Assembly (NCBI RefSeq): GCF_004369205.1 | Contig: NZ_QFGA01000002.1 | Location: 992,001-1,056,000 of the forward strand | DNA length: 64,000 nt | Source: Pelotomaculum schinkii | Lineage (GTDB): Bacteria; Bacillota; Desulfotomaculia; Desulfotomaculales; Pelotomaculaceae | Direction of reading: 5' to 3' | In this document: piece by piece, positions 7,206 to 16,487 of the stretch | Layout of the letters: each line of letters opens with the position of its first letter | Numbering within the stretch: position 1 is the stretch's first letter | Program-made: the position numbers and the translations under genes | Notes under the pieces: generated by a model | The model's input: the letters and a program-made list of their open reading frames with translations, nothing else | Databases searched by the model: none | What the model was told of the DNA's origin: nothing

Positions 7206-9266
7206 ATGGTGTCGGGAAAAGAAATTCGCTTGCTTCACCGCCTTTGCCGTTTATACGGAATAGAGACAGGTTACCCGGATATAGATGGACACCGCCGGCT
7301 GGCCACGCCGGACTCGCTGCTGGCGGCGCTGCGTGCACTGGGCGCGCCGCTTATGTGCCTGTCCGGTTTGCCGGGGGCGCTCCGTGAAAGAATTCGGGAA
7401 CAGTGGGACCGTTTAAGTGAACCGGTGGCCGTGTCGTGGGATAAAAAACCGGTTCACCTGGAACTGCGCCTGCCTTTATCATGGCGGGAACACATTGCCG
7501 ATTGCCGGATGGAGTTGGGAAACGGCGGTGCAGCGCGCTGGGTTTGCCGTCCCGGCGACCTGCAGCTGTTGAAGTCAGCTTCGGTTGAAGGGATGGATTA
7601 TGAAGTAAGGCGGCTCTCCCTACCCTCCGGGCTTCCCTGGGGCTACCACCGGCTAACGCTGGACCTGCCGGCCCGCCGGCACGAGGTTTTAATTATCTGC
7701 GCCCCTCGCCGGGCCTTCACCTTAGCCTCCTCCAGTATGACAGGACACCGCGTATGGGGGTGCTTTCTGCCGCTCTATGCCCTCCACTCCTCCCGAAGTC
7801 CGGGCGCCGGGGACTTCACCGATCTGGACGCCCTGCTGAACTGGGTCCGGGATCTGGGAGGAGGTTTTGTAGGTACTCTGCCATTGCTTGCTGCCTTTCT
7901 GGACCAGCCCTTCTCACCGAGTCCCTACGAGCCGGTCAGCCGCTTGTTTTGGAACGAGTTTTACATTGATGTTGAACAAACCGAAGAATTTAAAAACAGC
8001 CCAAAGGTCCGGGAACTGTTCAATTCCCCGGCAGTTCAGGAGGAATTTGCACGCTTACGGTCTACGCCCCTGGTGGACTACCACCGTACAATGGCAGTTA
8101 AACGCAAGCTCCTGGAATACTGCGCTGAGGCCTTTTTTGCCGCAAACTCCGGAGGGCAGGAGGCTCTGCAGCGCTGGTTGACAAAAAACCCCGCAGCCCG
8201 TGACTATGCCCGCTTCCGGGCAGCCGCGGAAAAACGCCGCACAGGCTGGACGGATTGGCCCGGCCCGATGCGGGACGGGATCCTGCGGGAGGGGGACTAT
8301 GACCCCGCGGCTGAGCGCTATCACCTGTATGTGCAGTGGCTGGCTCAACGGCAGCTCCGGGATCTCTCGGCCCGGGCCCGAAGAAACGGACAAAACCTGT
8401 ATCTTGATTTCCCCCTGGGTGTCCACAGACACGGGTACGATGTCTGGCGCGAGCGCACCGCCTTTGTGCCGGAAGCCAGCGCCGGCGCCCCGCCGGACGC
8501 TTTTTTCAGCGGGGGGCAAAACTGGGGGCTGCCTCCCCTGCACCCGGAAAGAATCCGGGTACAGGGTTACCGCTACTACATCGCCGGTCTGCGCAATCAT
8601 CTCCAGTACTCCGGTATCCTGCGCCTCGATCATATAATGGGCCTGCACCGCCTCTTTTGGGTGCCCGGGGGGCTGCCGGCCGGCGAAGGGGTTTACGTGC
8701 GCTACCACGCCGAAGAATTCTACGCCGTCCTGGCCCTGGAATCCCACCGGTACCAGGCGCTGCTGGTGGGCGAGGACCTGGGATTGGTACCCGGCAGTGT
8801 CCGTACGGCTATGGCCAGGCATAATGTATATCGCATGTATGTATTGCCCTTTGAATACACCAGGGAACCGCGAAAGCTTCTTCGCGACGCCCCGGCCGGC
8901 GCCCTGGCTTCCCTTAATACTCACGACATGCCGCCCTTTGCATCTTTCTGGCTGGACAAAGGGAAAAGACCCTTTGACCGGGCCGCCCTGCCGGTTTTTC
9001 TATACCACCGGGGCCGTCTCAAGGTACCCACCAATAATTTAAAGGCAGTTTTTAGGGCCTGCCTGGAGCACCTGGCCGCCAGCCGGGCTGAAGTCCTGCT
9101 GGTCAATCTTGAGGATTTATGGCTGGAGACAGAACCACAGAACGTCCCCGGCGCCACTGGCGCCTATCCCAACTGGCGGCGGAAGGCACGGTTGGCCCTG
9201 GAGGAGTTTAGCCAAAACCGCGAAGTGCTGGAAGAGCTGCAAAAAATCAATGGCCTGAGGAGATGA
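7206..9266 (+). CDS. malQ: 4-alpha-glucanotransferase (amylomaltase, GH77)
   Basis: Transfers alpha-1,4-glucan segments between malto-oligosaccharides in the cytoplasm. Catalytic blocks are visible: LRLDHIMGLHRLFWVPGG (nucleophile Asp), LVGEDLGLVPGSV (acid/base Glu) and SLNTHDMPPFASFW (third Asp). ATG at 7206 is favoured over the TTG at 7200 because GGTAGGGA sits at the right distance before it. First gene of an operon: treZ starts 4 bases after it. The roughly 150-residue N-terminal extension before the catalytic barrel is seen in other long MalQ proteins. Confidence 0.93.
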   Translation: MVSGKEIRLLHRLCRLYGIETGYPDIDGHRRLATPDSLLAALRALGAPLMCLSGLPGALRERIREQWDRLSEPVAVSWDKKPVHLELRLPLSWREHIADCRMELGNGGAARWVCRPGDLQLLKSASVEGMDYEVRRLSLPSGLPWGYHRLTLDLPARRHEVLIICAPRRAFTLASSSMTGHRVWGCFLPLYALHSSRSPGAGDFTDLDALLNWVRDLGGGFVGTLPLLAAFLDQPFSPSPYEPVSRLFWNEFYIDVEQTEEFKNSPKVRELFNSPAVQEEFARLRSTPLVDYHRTMAVKRKLLEYCAEAFFAANSGGQEALQRWLTKNPAARDYARFRAAAEKRRTGWTDWPGPMRDGILREGDYDPAAERYHLYVQWLAQRQLRDLSARARRNGQNLYLDFPLGVHRHGYDVWRERTAFVPEASAGAPPDAFFSGGQNWGLPPLHPERIRVQGYRYYIAGLRNHLQYSGILRLDHIMGLHRLFWVPGGLPAGEGVYVRYHAEEFYAVLALESHRYQALLVGEDLGLVPGSVRTAMARHNVYRMYVLPFEYTREPRKLLRDAPAGALASLNTHDMPPFASFWLDKGKRPFDRAALPVFLYHRGRLKVPTNNLKAVFRACLEHLAASRAEVLLVNLEDLWLETEPQNVPGATGAYPNWRRKARLALEEFSQNREVLEELQKINGLRR

Positions 9267-9270
9267 AACC

Positions 9271-11121
9271 ATGACCGCTCAGGTTAGTCTGGGAGCCATC
9301 TATAAGGGAGACGGCCGCTGCCGGTTTTTAGTATGGGCGCCCCTGGCCGAGCATGTCGCGGTACATATAGTGTCCCCCCAGGAGCGTTTGGCGCCCCTGA
9401 CGAGGGGTCAACATGGCTATCATCATGGAGAAGTTGCGGGAGTCGAGCCTGGCAGTCTCTACTTCTACCTCCTGGATGGAAAGAAGGAGCGTCCTGATCC
9501 GGCGTCGAGGCACCAGCCTCAGGGTGTTCACGGCCCTTCGCAGGTGGTGGACCCTCATGACTTTGCATGGTCGGATCAGCGCTGGGTTGGTTTGGCCCGA
9601 CAGGATTTGGTATTCTATGAACTTCATGTGGGAACTTTTACCCCGGAGGGCGCCTTTGAGTCCGCTATTCCCCACCTTGAAGGACTGCGTCAACTGGGGG
9701 TCACCGCTGTCGAGATCATGCCGGTGGCCCAGTTCCCGGGCAGCCGCAACTGGGGTTACGACGGTGTTTACCCCTTTTCGGCGCAGAACTCATACGGCGG
9801 GCCCGAAGGTCTCAAACGGCTGGTGGACAGCTGCCACCGGCACGGACTGGCGGTTTTTCTGGATGTGGTGTACAACCACCTGGGTCCCGAAGGAAATTAC
9901 CTGAGGGATTTCGGGCCATATTTTACGGACCGTTATCTTACCCCCTGGGGACAGGCGCTTAATTTTGACGGGCCCGGCAGCGATGAAGTACGGCGCTTTT
10001 TCATGGAAAATGCGCTTTACTGGCTGACCGAGTTCCACATGGACGGCCTGCGGCTGGACGCCGTCCATGCCATCACCGACAAATCTGCCCTGCCTTTCCT
10101 GGAGGAACTGGCTGCGACACTACACCGGACCGGGGATAAACTGGGCCGTCGGGTTTACGTGGTGGCTGAGAGTGACCTGAACGATCCCCGCCTGATCCGG
10201 CCCAGGGCTGTTGGGGGGTACGGCCTGGACGGCCAGTGGAGCGACGACTTTCATCACGCCCTGCATGCCCTGTTGACCGGGGAGCACAGCGGTTACTACC
10301 GTGACTTTGGGCAGCTTCAGCACCTGGTCCGGGCCTTGCGCCTGGGTTATGTCTACACCGGCCAGTATTCCGCCTACCGGCAGCGGCGGCACGGTCAGCA
10401 AGCACATTTTTGCGAGACTTCCCAGTTCGTGGTTTTCACCCAGAATCACGACCAGGTAGGCAACCGCGCCCGGGGAGAAAGGCTGAGCCAACTGGTCTCC
10501 TTTAACGGGCTGAAGTTGGCCGCCGGTGTGCTCATCCTCTCTCCCTTTACACCCCTGCTGTTTATGGGCGAGGAGTACGGTGAAACAGCGCCCTTTCAGT
10601 ATTTCACCAGCCATTCGGACCCGGACCTGGTGGAGGCGGTGCGCAAAGGAAGGCGGGAGGAGTTCGCCTCCTTCGGCTGGGAAAATGGAGTCCCCGACCC
10701 CCAGGATAAGGAGACCTTTCTGAGATCCCGGCTCGACCATAGCCTTTGCCGGCAGGGCCGTCACCACGCGCTGCGCCGGTTCTACCAGGAACTTTTCCGG
10801 CTGCGCCGGGAACTGCCGGTCCTGTCCGGCCTCAACGGCAATAACATGGAAGCTGATGCCGTTGGCTATGAACCGGTGCTTTTGTTGCGCAGGTGGAGCA
10901 GTGACGATGAAATCTGCGCTGTCTTTTCTTTTCATAATAAGGAGACCGCCGTCTCCCTGCCTCTGCCGGCCGGCAACTGGCGCAAGCTTCTGGATTCCGC
11001 GGAGGAGCAGTGGCTGGGAGAGGGAAGCAAAGTTCCTGCTGCTCTAACATCTCCGGAAGAGATGTGGATCACCTTGAGTCCCATGGCCTGTCTTTTGTTT
11101 GAGCGCATAAAGGAGGCGTAA
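9271..11121 (+). CDS. treZ: malto-oligosyltrehalose trehalohydrolase
   Basis: A 616-residue GH13 enzyme that releases trehalose from the terminal maltooligosyl-trehalose made by TreY. An N-terminal carbohydrate-binding (CBM48-like) region, RFLVWAPLAEHVAVHI, precedes the barrel. Catalytic residues lie in MDGLRLDAVHAITD (Asp), VVAESDLNDPRLI (Glu) and FTQNHDQVGNRARGERL (Asp). It is packed between malQ and the GH57 gene (gaps of 4 and 5 bases), so they are translated from one message. Confidence 0.95.
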   Translation: MTAQVSLGAIYKGDGRCRFLVWAPLAEHVAVHIVSPQERLAPLTRGQHGYHHGEVAGVEPGSLYFYLLDGKKERPDPASRHQPQGVHGPSQVVDPHDFAWSDQRWVGLARQDLVFYELHVGTFTPEGAFESAIPHLEGLRQLGVTAVEIMPVAQFPGSRNWGYDGVYPFSAQNSYGGPEGLKRLVDSCHRHGLAVFLDVVYNHLGPEGNYLRDFGPYFTDRYLTPWGQALNFDGPGSDEVRRFFMENALYWLTEFHMDGLRLDAVHAITDKSALPFLEELAATLHRTGDKLGRRVYVVAESDLNDPRLIRPRAVGGYGLDGQWSDDFHHALHALLTGEHSGYYRDFGQLQHLVRALRLGYVYTGQYSAYRQRRHGQQAHFCETSQFVVFTQNHDQVGNRARGERLSQLVSFNGLKLAAGVLILSPFTPLLFMGEEYGETAPFQYFTSHSDPDLVEAVRKGRREEFASFGWENGVPDPQDKETFLRSRLDHSLCRQGRHHALRRFYQELFRLRRELPVLSGLNGNNMEADAVGYEPVLLLRRWSSDDEICAVFSFHNKETAVSLPLPAGNWRKLLDSAEEQWLGEGSKVPAALTSPEEMWITLSPMACLLFERIKEA

Positions 11122-11126
11122 GCTCA

Positions 11127-13556
11127 ATGGAAAAATATATCTGCCTGCACGGCCATTTTTACCAGCCGCCGCGGGAAAACCCGTGGCTGGAGGATGTTGA
11201 GCTCCAGGACTCGGCCTATCCCTACCACGACTGGAATGACCGGATAACCGCCGAATGTTACGAACCCAACACCGTTTCGCGTATTCTAAGCGGGGACGGC
11301 TGGATCAGGAAAATTGTCAACAACTACTCCAAAATCAGCTTCAATTTCGGCCCCACGCTGCTTTCCTGGCTGGAGAAAAAAAGACCTGAGGTCTATCAGG
11401 CCATTATTGAAGCCGACCGGCAAAGCCGGCAAAACTTTTCGGGGCACGGGTCGGCCCTGGCCCAGGCGTACAACCACATGATCATGCCCCTGGCCTGCCG
11501 TCGCGATAAATATACCCAGGTAATCTGGGGTCTTAAGGATTTCGAATACCGCTTCGGCCGCAAGCCCGAGGGAATGTGGCTGCCCGAGACCGCGGTAGAC
11601 CTGGAAACCCTGGACATCATGGCGGAACAGGGCATCCGCTTTACCGTCCTGGCTCCCTATCAAGCCAGGCGGGTCCGCTCCCTGGGCGCCGGGCAGTGGT
11701 ATGATCCGGGACCGGGGGGGATTGACACCACCATGCCCTATCAGGTCCGTATTCCCGCTTCGGGCCGGATTATCAATGTGTTCTTTTATAACGGCGAAAT
11801 TTCCCGGGCCGTGGCATTTGAAAAACTGCTTACCAATGGTGAACGCTTTGCCAGGCGGCTGACCGGCGCTTTCAACGAAAATTCCGGCGCTCCGCAGCTG
11901 GTGCACATCGCCACCGACGGTGAAACTTACGGGCACCACCACCGGCACGGGGATATGGCCCTGGCCTTCGCCCTGCACTATATTGAATGCAACAACCTGG
12001 CCCGGCTCACCAACTATGGGGAATATCTGGAAAAGCACCCGCCCACCCACGAGGTGGAAATTGTGGAGAACAGCGCCTGGAGCTGCGCCCACGGAGTGGA
12101 ACGCTGGCGGAACAACTGCGGCTGCAACTCCGGCATGCACCCCGGCTGGGGTCAGGCCTGGCGGGCTCCCCTGCGGAACTCACTGAACTGGCTCAGGAAC
12201 AGCTTGGCCCCCCGGTACCAGGAAACTGCGCGCCAGTTTTTCAGGGATCCCTGGGAAGCCAGAAACGGTTATATCAATGTGATCCTGAGGCGGTCGCCGG
12301 AAAGCATCAAGCAGTTCCTGGAGGAACACGCCACCCGCCGGCTGAACCCGGAGGAAACGATCAGAGCGTTAAAGCTTTTGGAGCAGCAGCGACACGCCAT
12401 GTTGATGTTCACCAGCTGCGGCTGGTTCTTTGATGAAATCTCAGGCATCGAGACCGTACAGGTGATTAAGTACGCCGCCCGGGTCATCCAACTGGCCCGG
12501 GAGCTGTTCAACAGCGACCCGGAGCCAGACTTCCTGGAAATGATGGCCAAGGCCAAAAGCAACATCCCGGATCACCGGGACGGCGCGCATATCTATGAAA
12601 AGTTCGTCCAGCCGGCGATGGTGGACCTGCTCAAAGTAGGCGCCCACTATGCCATCTGCTCCCTGTTCGAGTCGTACGACGATTATTCCGGGATATACTG
12701 CTACAACGTCCACCGGGAAAACTACCAGAACCGCCTGGCCGGATCCGCCAGGCTGTGCGCCGGGCACGCCCGTGTTACTTCAGAGATCACGCAGAAATCT
12801 GTGCATATCAGTTACGGAGTGATTAATTTAGGCAACCACGATGTGAATTGCGGGGTCAGGCCCTTCCAGAACGAGGAGGCCTATAACCGGATGTTGCAAG
12901 ACTTGACCGGAGCCTTCGAACGCGGAGATTTTACAGGGGTGATCCGGCTTTTGGATCAGCACTTTGAAGGGGCCACCTACTCGCTGAAGCAGCTTTTCCG
13001 GGATAAACAGCGGGTGGTCCTGGACATCATTCTGGAAACCACCCTGGACGAGGTAACCGCGGAATACAGGAAGATTTTCGACCGTCACGCCTCCCTGATG
13101 CATTTCTTAAAGGATATGGACACTCCCCAGCCCAGGGCCCTGTCGGCGGCCGCCGAATTAATGGTAAACACCAGCCTCCGCCAGGCCTTTGCGGCTGATA
13201 TGCTGGACATCGATTATATCAAAGCCCTCCTGGGAGAGGCCCAAATGTCCAACATTCCGCTGGACGGGGCCGGCCTCGGCTATGTTCTGGAACAAAGCCT
13301 GGAGGAGATTGGAGAACATTTCCACCAGCAATCCGACCTCTCCCAGATTGCTTACCTGGACGCTGTTATCGATATGGTCCGTTCACTGCCCTTCGAGGTT
13401 AACCTCTGGAAGGTGCAAAACATCTATTACGGACTGCTTCAAACGGTATGCCAGGAACGCAAGAAAAAGGCCGCACAGGGTGATGGGGAGGCAAAGGCAT
13501 GGGTAGACCGTTTTAATGCGCTGGGTGATAAACTTCGCATACGAAGGGGCAAATAA
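11127..13556 (+). CDS. glycoside hydrolase family 57 enzyme with DUF3536-type C-terminal half
   Basis: 809 residues. The N-terminal half is a GH57 barrel: LHGHFYQPPRENPW opens it, GMWLPETAVDLETLD carries the nucleophile-type Glu, and HIATDGETYGHHHRHGDMAL is a conserved GH57 block. The C-terminal half (from about residue 380) matches the DUF3536 pattern that accompanies this GH57 subgroup. Family members cleave or transfer alpha-glucans; exact specificity is not visible. The setting inside a trehalose/maltodextrin operon suggests that it trims glycogen or long maltodextrins for TreY and MalQ. Confidence 0.9.
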   Translation: MEKYICLHGHFYQPPRENPWLEDVELQDSAYPYHDWNDRITAECYEPNTVSRILSGDGWIRKIVNNYSKISFNFGPTLLSWLEKKRPEVYQAIIEADRQSRQNFSGHGSALAQAYNHMIMPLACRRDKYTQVIWGLKDFEYRFGRKPEGMWLPETAVDLETLDIMAEQGIRFTVLAPYQARRVRSLGAGQWYDPGPGGIDTTMPYQVRIPASGRIINVFFYNGEISRAVAFEKLLTNGERFARRLTGAFNENSGAPQLVHIATDGETYGHHHRHGDMALAFALHYIECNNLARLTNYGEYLEKHPPTHEVEIVENSAWSCAHGVERWRNNCGCNSGMHPGWGQAWRAPLRNSLNWLRNSLAPRYQETARQFFRDPWEARNGYINVILRRSPESIKQFLEEHATRRLNPEETIRALKLLEQQRHAMLMFTSCGWFFDEISGIETVQVIKYAARVIQLARELFNSDPEPDFLEMMAKAKSNIPDHRDGAHIYEKFVQPAMVDLLKVGAHYAICSLFESYDDYSGIYCYNVHRENYQNRLAGSARLCAGHARVTSEITQKSVHISYGVINLGNHDVNCGVRPFQNEEAYNRMLQDLTGAFERGDFTGVIRLLDQHFEGATYSLKQLFRDKQRVVLDIILETTLDEVTAEYRKIFDRHASLMHFLKDMDTPQPRALSAAAELMVNTSLRQAFAADMLDIDYIKALLGEAQMSNIPLDGAGLGYVLEQSLEEIGEHFHQQSDLSQIAYLDAVIDMVRSLPFEVNLWKVQNIYYGLLQTVCQERKKKAAQGDGEAKAWVDRFNALGDKLRIRRGK

Positions 13557-13557
13557 A

Positions 13558-16398
13558 ATGTTAAGCCCGCAGCCCCCCGCCGCCACATACAGAATCCAGT
13601 TCAACCGACATTTCAGTTTCGCCGGCGCCCGGACTCTGGTACCATACCTGCAAGACTTGGGTATGACCGAGCTTTACGCATCCCCCCTGCTTAAAGCCAG
13701 GCGGGGAAGTCCTCACGGCTACGACGTGACCGACCCGACCAGTCTAAACCCGGAACTGGGAAGCGAGGAGGATTTCACGGCCCTGACGGAAACCTTGCGG
13801 CAGCACGGGATGGGGCTTTTACTGGACATAGTGCCCAACCACATGGCCGCCGGCGCCGAAAACCCGTGGTGGCTGGATACCATGCGTAACGGACCCGGTT
13901 CGCCTTACGCCGGTTTTTTCGACATCGACTGGAACCCAATCAGCCCGGGGCTGGCCGGCAAGGTGCTGCTGCCCATCCTGGGTGAACCCTACGGGAAGGC
14001 GCTGGAAAACCGGGAACTGACACTAGAAGCAACGGAAGATGGTTTATGGATCCGCTACTTTGATCATCGCCTGCCGCTTAGCCCCGGCTCCTCTGGCCGG
14101 ATTCTTGCCGGCTGGTCCAGGGAGCTGGCCGGAGTTCAGGGACGCCCTCCTTTACCGCAGCTGACCGGTTTGCTTAATATGCTGGAGAAACCGGCGCCCG
14201 ACTTCGTACATGCGTGGGTTATTTTCTGGCGCTTGTACAACACTTATCCCTGGATAAAAACCTTCACTGACCATAAACTTGATGTTTTCAACGGAAAAAA
14301 AGGTGTCCCGCAGAGTTTTGACCGGCTGGACGGATTACTGTCGGAACAGTATTCCCGGCTGGCCTTCTGGCGATCCGCCAGGGAGAAAATAAACTACAGG
14401 CGTTTCTTTGACGTCAGCAGCCTGGTTTCTCTCCGGATGGAGGACGAAAAAGTATTTGAGGCCACGCATTCCTTGATTTTGAACCTGGCCCGGTCCGGAC
14501 AGGTCACCGGACTAAGGATTGACCATGTTGACGGCCTGCGCGACCCATATTCCTACCTTGCCCGCCTTCAAGACCGCCTGTCCTGCAGGGGAGACCTTTC
14601 CAGCTTTTACGTGGTGGTCGAAAAAATACTGGGCGACGACGAGGACCTGCCCACCGCCTGGCCGGTTAGCGGTACAACGGGCTACGATTTCCTCAATACG
14701 CTGAACGGTATCTTCGTGGACCGGTGCGGGGCAGCGGAGCTGGACCGGCTTTATACTGGGCTCACCGGGTCCGGGGAGGATTTTGAGACGGTGGTGTACA
14801 CCCAAAAAAAGCGGGTAATAGCCGAACTTTTCGCCGGCGACACGCGCACCCTGGCACACCGGCTGGGCCGTCTGGCGGAAGAGGACCGCTGGGGCCGTGA
14901 ATTCACACTTGCCGAACTGGAACAAGCGCTGGTGGAAATAACAGCTCGTCTCGGTGTCTACCGCACCTATATAAACGACTTTAACGTGGCCGCACAAGAC
15001 CGTTTTTACATCGAACAAGCGGCCGCCGGGGGCATGCAGGGAAATCCTTCTGCCGGCCCGGCCTGCAAGTTCTTGAAGCGGGTACTGCTGCTGGAATTTC
15101 CGGATTACCTCTCCCCGGACCAGCGGGCGTCATGGCTGCGCTTTACCATGCGCTGGCAACAGTTTACCGGACCTGTTATGGCCAAGGGCTGCGAGGATAC
15201 CGCCCTTTATATGTATAACCGGCTGGTCTCCCTTAACGAGGTTGGAGGCCGCCCGGGGACCGCAGGCATACCGGTGGAGGAGTTCCACCGCCGCAACAAG
15301 ATCAGGATTGAGCGCTGGCCCTGCGCCATCAACGCCACCTCCACCCACGACACCAAGCGGAGCGAGGATGTCCGCGCCAGGATCAACGTACTGTCTGAAA
15401 TCCCCGCCGCATGGGAGCGGCGGGTGGAGCGCTGGCGGCAGTGGAACGATTCCCAAAAGCCGCTTTTACATGGCCGGCCTGTACCGGACGAAAACACTGA
15501 ACTTTTTATTTACCAGACCCTGGTGGGGGCCTGGCCGTTACAAGAAGAAGATATGGCCGATTTCGGGAACCGGCTCCGGGCCTACCTGGTTAAGGCGGCC
15601 CGGGAGGCCAAAGTCCACACCAGTTGGCTTTACCCCGACCCCGAATATGAAAGCGCTCTGGAAAAGTTCGTAACATCCATTTTGGAGCCCAGGGACGGGA
15701 ATTTATTTTTACAGGAGTTCACCAGATTCCAGAAAATCACCGCCTATTACGGAGCGCTAAGCTCACTGGGACAGGCGCTGCTCAAGATAACCTCCCCGGG
15801 GATACCGGACTTTTACCAGGGAACCGAGCTGTGGAATTTAAGTCTGGTGGACCCGGATAACCGGCGACCGGTTGATTTTAAGACCCGGGTCCGGCTCCTG
15901 GCAGAACTTAAGGAAGAAGATGAGAAAGCCGGCGGCGGGCTTCACCTGGCCCAAACCCTGCTCTCCTGCTGGCCGGACGGCCGGATAAAACTATATCTTA
16001 TCTATAAGGCTCTGAACTTCCGCCGGGCTCACCGGGACCTGTTCATCACCGGGAAATATATCCCTCTGGCAGCCACCGGGCACGGGCAGGAACATACCTG
16101 CGCCTTTGCCCGGAGGCTGGAAAGCTGCTGGAGCCTGACTGTAGTGTCCCTTCTTTTGGCCAAGCTCCAGATATCCAATCGGTCAGCCCATTGCGAAGAT
16201 GGACTGCCGGAAACCGGCTTCCTGCCGGGGAAGGCATGGGAAGACAGTGCCCTTATTCTGCCTGCACAGTCACCAGGCCGCTGGTTGAACATTTTTACCG
16301 GGGAGGTTCTGAACGCTAATAGGGAAGACGGAAAAAACACTCTGCCGCTGGCCAGTCTGTTCCACAGCCTGCCTGTCGCCCTGCTAACGTCAGAGTAA
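13558..16398 (+). CDS. treY: malto-oligosyltrehalose synthase
   Basis: Turns the reducing-end alpha-1,4 link of a maltodextrin into the alpha,alpha-1,1 link of trehalose. Landmarks: TYRIQFNRHFSFAGA at the N-terminus, VPNHMAAGAENPWW, LRIDHVDGLRDPYSYLARL (nucleophile Asp), VVEKILGDDEDLPTAWPVSG (acid/base Glu) and NATSTHDTKRSEDVRARI (third Asp). About 946 residues, normal to slightly long. The start is the ATG at 13558, one base past the GH57 stop; an in-frame ATG at 13516 would add residues not seen in the family. It works directly with TreZ. Confidence 0.95.
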   Translation: MLSPQPPAATYRIQFNRHFSFAGARTLVPYLQDLGMTELYASPLLKARRGSPHGYDVTDPTSLNPELGSEEDFTALTETLRQHGMGLLLDIVPNHMAAGAENPWWLDTMRNGPGSPYAGFFDIDWNPISPGLAGKVLLPILGEPYGKALENRELTLEATEDGLWIRYFDHRLPLSPGSSGRILAGWSRELAGVQGRPPLPQLTGLLNMLEKPAPDFVHAWVIFWRLYNTYPWIKTFTDHKLDVFNGKKGVPQSFDRLDGLLSEQYSRLAFWRSAREKINYRRFFDVSSLVSLRMEDEKVFEATHSLILNLARSGQVTGLRIDHVDGLRDPYSYLARLQDRLSCRGDLSSFYVVVEKILGDDEDLPTAWPVSGTTGYDFLNTLNGIFVDRCGAAELDRLYTGLTGSGEDFETVVYTQKKRVIAELFAGDTRTLAHRLGRLAEEDRWGREFTLAELEQALVEITARLGVYRTYINDFNVAAQDRFYIEQAAAGGMQGNPSAGPACKFLKRVLLLEFPDYLSPDQRASWLRFTMRWQQFTGPVMAKGCEDTALYMYNRLVSLNEVGGRPGTAGIPVEEFHRRNKIRIERWPCAINATSTHDTKRSEDVRARINVLSEIPAAWERRVERWRQWNDSQKPLLHGRPVPDENTELFIYQTLVGAWPLQEEDMADFGNRLRAYLVKAAREAKVHTSWLYPDPEYESALEKFVTSILEPRDGNLFLQEFTRFQKITAYYGALSSLGQALLKITSPGIPDFYQGTELWNLSLVDPDNRRPVDFKTRVRLLAELKEEDEKAGGGLHLAQTLLSCWPDGRIKLYLIYKALNFRRAHRDLFITGKYIPLAATGHGQEHTCAFARRLESCWSLTVVSLLLAKLQISNRSAHCEDGLPETGFLPGKAWEDSALILPAQSPGRWLNIFTGEVLNANREDGKNTLPLASLFHSLPVALLTSE

Positions 16399-16487
16399 GC
16401 GTGTTTTGTAACACATACAACGCATAGAGGGAATAAAAATAATCACTACTTCAGCAACTCTCACTATTGAAAAGGAGAGAACAAATA

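Noticed and set aside
8055-8924. 289-codon open frame antisense to malQ
   Set aside because: GC-rich codon usage of malQ opens the opposite strand; no ribosome site or known domain, while malQ is unmistakable.
10120-10935. 271-codon frame antisense to treZ
   Set aside because: Shadow of treZ, whose catalytic motifs are intact on the plus strand.
11286-12140. 284-codon frame antisense to the GH57 gene
   Set aside because: Low-complexity Val/Gly-rich translation without family resemblance; shadow frame.
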